A stretch of DNA of 9,691 nucleotides from Nanobdellota archaeon (GTDB lineage Archaea > Nanobdellota > Nanobdellia > Woesearchaeales > GW2011-AR9), in NCBI GenBank assembly GCA_030695685.1, contig JAUYPT010000064.1, positions 1-9,691 of the forward strand, read 5' to 3'. Made by a program: the position numbers and the translations under genes. The notes beneath the pieces were generated by a model. That model was not told where the DNA came from. It did not search any database and worked only from the letters and a program-made list of their open reading frames with translations. The first letter of the stretch is position 1. Each line of letters begins with the position of its first letter. Below are positions 6,653 through 9,691 of the stretch, piece by piece.

Positions 6653-6856
6653 TTACCCTCCGGAGATGACACTGAGAATTTCGAGAGTGTCTTTTTCCTG
6701 CACTATTTCCTCTTCTGTCAACACTTCATTATTGCGGGTTACTAATACTGTTTCTGCATTAATTTTAAGCTGATGGAGAAGTTCTTGTATTGTTGTGCCG
6801 GAAAAATGGACTTTTTCTGTAGATTTTTTTCTCTCGTTAAAAATTGTTATTTCCAT
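6653..6856 (-). CDS. Ubiquitin-like sulfur carrier (ThiS/MoaD/SAMP/Urm1 type)
   Basis: A 67-residue beta-grasp protein ending in the exposed diglycine needed for activation (LEILSVISGG). EVLTEEEIVQEKDTLEIL is the family pattern of ThiS, MoaD, archaeal SAMPs and Urm1, where the preceding acidic strand leads to the Gly-Gly tail. E1 adenylates Gly67, which then carries sulfur as a thiocarboxylate, or could be joined to lysines of other proteins as SAMPs are. No residues follow Gly-Gly, so no processing protease is needed. I chose the ATG at 6856 because GGGGAG at 6862-6867 lies 5 bases upstream. An upstream in-frame ATG at 6943 would add 29 residues that do not look like the fold and would run through the promoter. 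It is the first gene of the operon with ncsA and the E1 gene, which points to tRNA thiolation. Length and ending fit SAMP2/ThiS best. Confidence 0.9.
   Translation of the reverse strand: MEITIFNERKKSTEKVHFSGTTIQELLHQLKINAETVLVTRNNEVLTEEEIVQEKDTLEILSVISGG
6656..6661 (-). promoter_or_regulatory. ncsA Shine-Dalgarno inside the Gly-Gly codons
   Basis: The last two sense codons of the ubiquitin-like gene, GGA and GGG (Gly66, Gly67), form GGAGGG, followed by the TAA stop, one G, then the ncsA ATG. GGAGG is thus 5 bases from the start codon, an ideal archaeal ribosome site. It decides the ncsA start and implies tight translational coupling. Confidence 0.85.
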
Positions 6857-6917
6857 GCATTCTCCCCTTCGTCTCCAAATAAGACAAAGGTTTGTGATGC
6901 TCTTTTTAGCACCGTTT

Positions 6918-6925
6918 TTTATAAA
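6918..6925 (-). promoter_or_regulatory. TATA box of the tRNA thiolation operon
   Basis: TTTATAAA, a perfect palindrome, lies in the 117-base divergent gap. Read leftward it puts transcription start near 6895, giving a leader of about 40 bases that includes the GGGGAG ribosome site of the ubiquitin-like gene. Because it is palindromic it could also serve rightward transcription toward rnp3. Sequence prediction only. Confidence 0.5.
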
Positions 6926-6942
6926 TGTTGTGGGAGCAATCA

Positions 6943-6952
6943 TTTTTTAAAG
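6943..6952 (+). promoter_or_regulatory. TATA-like element for leaderless rnp3
   Basis: TTTTTTAAAG is centred about 26-27 bases upstream of the rnp3 ATG at 6974, where the start site would coincide with the start codon. There is no Shine-Dalgarno sequence before that ATG, which fits a leaderless mRNA. The palindromic TATA at 6918-6925 is an alternative and would give a leader of about 26 bases. Confidence 0.45.
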
Positions 6953-6973
6953 AAGAATTGTTTTTGGTTAATC

Positions 6974-7513
6974 ATGGATAACTTTGTCTTGCTGAAGAAA
7001 AGCACGGAATTAGTTGAAATGAGTACATCGTTGGGTTTTACAAGAACATACTGTGCAGATGATTTCCTTTTTTTTTCTGGCGGAACGAAGAAAGAAATGC
7101 TGAAGAAACTACGCGGCGCCTATCAGAAGGGGCTTATAACAATATATCATCCTGTAACTGAAGAAATGCTTCGCTTTGCGCTGGAAAGAACAACCGTCAA
7201 TATTCTCATCGGTATAGAATTCATTCACCCTAAAGATAGTTTTCATTTTGTTCGTGGAGGGCTAGACCAGGTTCTCTGTACTATTGCAGCTAAAAATAAG
7301 AAAATGATCGCTTTTTCATTTCAGGAAATTTTGAGCTCCAAAAACAGGTCCCAGCTGCTGGGGCGGATGGCATTTAATCTAGAGTTATGTAAAAAGTATA
7401 ATCTAAAGACTATTTTCAGCAATTTTTCCTCTGAAGCGACTTCTTTGCGTTCTGCGGCGGATTTGGCTTCTTTTCAGAAAGTGTTGGAAAAACAACGAAA
7501 TGTTTATAAATAA
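6974..7513 (+). CDS. rnp3: Ribonuclease P protein component 3 (Rpp30)
   Basis: Protein subunit of archaeal RNase P, which trims the 5' leader from pre-tRNAs. Rpp30 is a TIM-barrel protein that pairs with Pop5 to help position the catalytic RNA. The diagnostic part is the C-terminal half: RGGLDQVLCTIAAKNK (94-109), MIAFSFQEIL (111-120), LLGRMAFNLELCKKY (128-142) and the closing LRSAADLASFQKVL (158-171), all in the order seen in the Rpp30 family. At 179 residues it is shorter than the roughly 210-residue Pyrococcus protein; the N-terminal barrel strands are divergent and compact. I chose the ATG at 6974 because upstream in-frame codons run across the divergent promoter region. It diverges from the tRNA thiolation operon, and its last codons overlap a TATA box of the next gene. 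Family call is firm; the shortened N-terminus is unusual but not disabling as far as I can see. Confidence 0.88.
   Translation: MDNFVLLKKSTELVEMSTSLGFTRTYCADDFLFFSGGTKKEMLKKLRGAYQKGLITIYHPVTEEMLRFALERTTVNILIGIEFIHPKDSFHFVRGGLDQVLCTIAAKNKKMIAFSFQEILSSKNRSQLLGRMAFNLELCKKYNLKTIFSNFSSEATSLRSAADLASFQKVLEKQRNVYK
7503..7511 (+). promoter_or_regulatory. TATA box of the lipoprotein gene, inside the rnp3 end
   Basis: TTTATAAAT overlaps the last codons and the stop of rnp3 and is preceded by CGAAAT, a plausible TFB recognition element. Its centre is 28 bases before the ATG at 7535, consistent with a leaderless mRNA; no Shine-Dalgarno sequence is present there. Confidence 0.5.
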
Positions 7514-7531
7514 CTACTATTATTAAGTAGT
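7513..7531. repeat. Inverted repeat ACTACT/AGTAGT
   Basis: ACTACT at 7513-7518 and AGTAGT at 7526-7531 form a 6-bp inverted repeat around 7 A/T bases. It lies exactly between the TATA box and the ATG of the lipoprotein gene. That is a position where a repressor would block initiation, and too weak for a convincing terminator. Could be coincidental. Confidence 0.4.
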
Positions 7532-7534
7532 AAA

Positions 7535-8089
7535 ATGTCATTAACAAAATTATTGCAACGAGCAGTACTAGGGGTTGGACTTGCTGCTAGCGCCTGCGGC
7601 GATACTACTAATAATTATTATGATCAACCTATTCCTGAAGAACGACAATCTTATAACAATCCTTGTGGTAATTCTCCAGTTTATGGTAAGTTTCTCTGGG
7701 AGATTAGCGACTGCAAAGGGTCTTTTTATCCTAAGCAGGATTGTACTCTTGAAGCTTCCACTAAAGATTTTCAGGCTGATATTGAAAATGATTATCGAAA
7801 AATAGGAACATATAATGGCCTTAATTTACAGATACAAGGAGAAGACGACGGCTTGACGTATGACTTATGGCTTGATCCAACTGCAAGAGCAGAAGCTGGC
7901 CCTGGTCAAGATCCATACTGGCAGAAAGTTAACGAGATGCTCGATAAATATGGAGGTTTTCTCTTGTTTGGTCTAGATAGCGGTAGCACCACAGATTTAG
8001 ATGATAATGCTTTTATTCCTTTAGACATTCCTTTTGTCGGAAAAATAGAATGTAAAAGTTCGCCCTACTACGCAGGCGACGGTTACTAA
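7535..8089 (+). CDS. Predicted secreted lipoprotein, unknown function
   Basis: I do not recognise a domain. The 184-residue product begins with a short positively charged region (K5, R9), a weakly hydrophobic stretch and a lipobox-like LAASAC with Cys21, followed by the hydrophilic segment GDTTNNYYDQP that would tether the domain to the membrane. The lipobox is imperfect (Ala rather than Leu at -3), and the hydrophobic core is short, so lipidation is likely rather than certain. The mature part is acidic, with four further cysteines (C44, C60, C70, C173) that could form two disulfides outside the cell. It contains the segment DLWLDPTARAEAGPGQDPYW and is rich in Tyr, Asp and Gly, consistent with an extracellular fold. 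The gene starts 22 bases after rnp3 with its own TATA element. Its neighbour downstream is another exported protein, which suggests a surface locus. Coding status is good; function unknown. Confidence 0.75.
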   Translation: MSLTKLLQRAVLGVGLAASACGDTTNNYYDQPIPEERQSYNNPCGNSPVYGKFLWEISDCKGSFYPKQDCTLEASTKDFQADIENDYRKIGTYNGLNLQIQGEDDGLTYDLWLDPTARAEAGPGQDPYWQKVNEMLDKYGGFLLFGLDSGSTTDLDDNAFIPLDIPFVGKIECKSSPYYAGDGY

Positions 8090-8107
8090 TTTAACAGTAA
8101 TTCCTTC

Positions 8108-8130
8108 TTTTTTAACTCTCAATTTTTCTT
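8108..8130 (+). terminator. Oligo-T tracts after the lipoprotein gene
   Basis: A T6 run (8108-8113) and a T5 run (8123-8127) within a pyrimidine-rich stretch follow the lipoprotein stop codon by about 18 and 33 bases. This is the usual composition of archaeal intrinsic terminators. It precedes a separate promoter for the next gene, so the two genes probably form separate transcripts. Confidence 0.45.
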
Positions 8131-8146
8131 TCCATTCTTCGGAATC

Positions 8147-8154
8147 TTTATAAA
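8147..8154 (+). promoter_or_regulatory. TATA box of the cysteine-rich protein gene
   Basis: TTTATAAA preceded by CGGAAT, resembling a TFB recognition element. Start would fall about 6 bases before the ATG at 8184, so the mRNA is nearly leaderless, in line with the lack of a ribosome-binding site. Confidence 0.5.
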
Positions 8155-8183
8155 GCACGAAGTATTGTTTTATTCTCATTACA

Positions 8184-9691
8184 ATGAACAAAAAAAGAGG
8201 TTTGTTTTTAGTAGTTTTATGTATAATTCTATTGAATACATTGTTTTCCACTGCTGCAGATACATTTACTGGTGATGTTTATGATGGGGTTATGTTTGGC
8301 GATCCAGATTGTGAACAGGGAAATAGCGGAACGTGCAGCACCTATCGCAATGCGGCTTGCCTTTGTTATAGCGATCAAAGTGATCAATGCTGGGATAGTA
8401 ATTATTGCCCTGGAGAAAATGACCCTATTAGTTTTGGAGAGTGTGGCAGCGGCGACTATCAACAAGGTCCTGGTGTGGGAGGCTGTCATGTTTATGTTGT
8501 TGAACCAGATGGCGCTGCTTACAGTGATTGTGTAACAGCGCAGGTTGCAGAAGGAACAATTCTTAATGACCAATATACTAATTATGCCAGCGCCGGCGCT
8601 GGCTGGGTTGGGCCAGAGACGGATATTGATGCCCAGCGGGTTTTTACGAGTGCAAGTTTTCGTGCTTTATCGGACCAGGCAGCGCTGTGTAAACTGGATT
8701 CAACAACTCAATTTTTCTATTGGCATCGTTGTGATCAAAGCCAGATTGGAAATACTCTCGACGCACTGAACTTAGCTCAAGTTCCAACGACGTTTGTCTG
8801 TGTTGAAACTTCCACTGGCAGATATTCGTGGGAAGATAGTACTGCCATCAGTCCTGGTGCTGATTCTGATAATGATGACGTCCCTAACTCGTTCGATTGT
8901 GTCCCAGATGATAGTACAATTCATGGCGGCTGGCCGAATGGGTGTGTAGTTTTAGGTGAAGGTGAAACTCTTGGCCCGAATGAAGTAGAATGTACAATTC
9001 CTCCAGCTAATGAAGCCTGCGGCGATGGCATAGATAATGATTGTAATCCTGCTACCGTTGATGACTGTACTGTCAATGCCGATGGCTGCCGCAATGCTGG
9101 TTTTGCTTGGACAGATACCAATGGAGCAAACTCTTGTTGTGGTGATAGTGGGCTTAATGACCTCGGCACAGTCGTTATTGGCAGCAGTGATGCTGCGCCG
9201 CGAATATGTTTAAACACGGATAATACTAAAGTTTCTGGTGATATTTCTTCGTTGCAGGACGGAGAAACAGGAACAGGAGGATGGTTCTGGTCTAATGCAC
9301 AGTCTCTTGATCATGGTTTTAAGATTATAACCATTAAAAAACCAGGCCAGCAGCCGTATGATATTGTTTCCAACACTGAAAATTGGATAGAATGTAAGGG
9401 AACGCCTGGCACAAATGGCATTTCTCAAGGTGTTGGTGATACTTCAGCAACGCGAAGCGCTAACAATTTTTATTGTTATCAGGAAAGCAGAAGATGGGCT
9501 TGGGCTGAATGTCTGAGCGACCCGGCACTTTCTCGCAATGGCATTAAAGCGAGGGGAATTGGTGATGGTGTATTTGCATTAACAGTCGTAGATCCAGACA
9601 CGCCAGCCGCTGTTAAAACCATTGATTTAAATGCCTATGATACTATTTACGAAAATGGGCCGGAAATAGACCTTGTAGGTTACGATTTCCT
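8184..9691 (+). CDS. Large cysteine-rich secreted surface protein, N-terminal 502 residues
   Basis: The reading frame is open from the ATG at 8184 to the window edge, so at least 502 residues are encoded and the end is missing. Residues 1-22 form a clear signal peptide (KKR, then a Leu/Val/Ile core, then FSTAA). The visible part contains 25 cysteines after the signal, spaced through Gly/Asp/Asn/Ser-rich sequence, which implies a disulfide-stabilised extracellular protein. Residues 227-239 (DSDNDDVPNSFDC) resemble an Asp-rich calcium loop. They are followed by ACGDGIDNDC at 278-287, close to the CxDGIDNDCDG metal-binding motif of MopE-like proteins. A CCGD motif follows at about 319-322, then a region with WFWSNAQ and ENWIECKG. 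No transmembrane segment is seen in the visible part. No enzyme motif is recognised, so function is unknown; a structural or adhesive surface protein is an inference. It adjoins a predicted lipoprotein gene on the same strand. Confidence 0.85.
   Translation, partial: MNKKRGLFLVVLCIILLNTLFSTAADTFTGDVYDGVMFGDPDCEQGNSGTCSTYRNAACLCYSDQSDQCWDSNYCPGENDPISFGECGSGDYQQGPGVGGCHVYVVEPDGAAYSDCVTAQVAEGTILNDQYTNYASAGAGWVGPETDIDAQRVFTSASFRALSDQAALCKLDSTTQFFYWHRCDQSQIGNTLDALNLAQVPTTFVCVETSTGRYSWEDSTAISPGADSDNDDVPNSFDCVPDDSTIHGGWPNGCVVLGEGETLGPNEVECTIPPANEACGDGIDNDCNPATVDDCTVNADGCRNAGFAWTDTNGANSCCGDSGLNDLGTVVIGSSDAAPRICLNTDNTKVSGDISSLQDGETGTGGWFWSNAQSLDHGFKIITIKKPGQQPYDIVSNTENWIECKGTPGTNGISQGVGDTSATRSANNFYCYQESRRWAWAECLSDPALSRNGIKARGIGDGVFALTVVDPDTPAAVKTIDLNAYDTIYENGPEIDLVGYDF

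Noticed and set aside
6652..6672. A GTG start for ncsA at 6672.
   Set aside because: It would overlap the previous gene by 20 bases and add seven residues before the conserved zinc knuckle. The ATG at 6651 has GGAGG 5 bases upstream.
6857..6943. A 29-residue N-terminal extension of the ubiquitin-like protein from the ATG at 6943.
   Set aside because: It would cross the palindromic TATA box, lacks a ribosome site, and adds sequence unlike a beta-grasp fold. The ATG at 6856 has GGGGAG at ideal spacing.
8021..8251. A 76-codon minus-strand ORF spanning the lipoprotein/cysteine-rich gap, with a coding-looking Lys/Glu/Trp-rich stretch (KDSEEWKEKL).
   Set aside because: It is antisense to the ends of two better-supported genes, has no Shine-Dalgarno or promoter, and covers the terminator and TATA box of those genes. 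It might be a gene remnant, but I cannot support it.
8229..8573. A 114-codon minus-strand ORF over the start of the cysteine-rich gene.
   Set aside because: The opposite strand has a signal peptide, regular cysteine spacing and an open frame to the window edge; the antisense ORF is a by-product of that composition.

Overview
The window is archaeal, AT-rich and densely packed. The archaeal assignment is direct: it carries a replicative MCM helicase, a two-repeat TATA-binding protein, an RNase P Rpp30 subunit, an archaeal-type RPA-like OB-fold protein and an archaeal set for tRNA thiolation. Promoters are A/T-rich TATA elements, several placed so that the mRNA would be leaderless. The small genes, the lipoprotein with a TTNNYY-like segment after its lipobox cysteine and the large cysteine-rich secreted protein make me think of a DPANN-type archaeon (Woesearchaeota/Pacearchaeota-like). 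That lineage call is only an inference.

Layout. (1) 2-310 (+): C-terminal end of a SpoIIM/DUF95-type membrane protein, cut by the window edge. (2) 320-3654 (-): an information-processing block, transcribed tbp, then mcm, then an RPA-like OB/winged-helix gene. (3) 3878-4735 (+): a ThiI-like protein with NFLD and THUMP regions but a destroyed PP-loop and no CXXC. (4) 4746-6856 (-): a three-gene operon transcribed as a ubiquitin-like ThiS/SAMP/Urm1 protein ending in Gly-Gly, then an NcsA/Ncs6/TtcA-type PP-loop tRNA thiolase, then a MoeB/ThiF/UbaA-type E1 enzyme. (5) 6974-7513 (+): rnp3 (RNase P Rpp30). (6) 7535-8089 (+): a small predicted lipoprotein. (7) 8184-9691 (+): the first 502 residues of a large cysteine-rich exported protein. 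Its reading frame is open from its ATG to the window edge.

How the parts fit. The operon at 4746-6856 is a complete archaeal version of the Urm1 sulfur-relay pathway: E1 activates the Gly-Gly terminus, the small protein carries sulfur as a thiocarboxylate, and the PP-loop enzyme adenylates tRNA and inserts sulfur (probably 2-thiouridine at U34). The neighbouring convergent ThiI relic keeps its tRNA-binding half and has lost its chemistry, so it may be an inactive remnant or a tRNA-binding adaptor. The diverging rnp3 gene adds tRNA 5'-end maturation, so 3.9-7.5 kb is a tRNA processing and modification neighbourhood. The right end changes to cell-surface functions.

The strongest unusual observations are the intact but catalytically emptied ThiI-like protein, the use of the Gly-Gly codons of the ubiquitin-like gene as the Shine-Dalgarno sequence of the next gene, the similar C-terminal winged helices in the adjacent mcm and RPA-like genes, and the MopE-like segment in the large cysteine-rich surface protein. 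I found no CRISPR array, insertion sequence, rRNA or tRNA gene.
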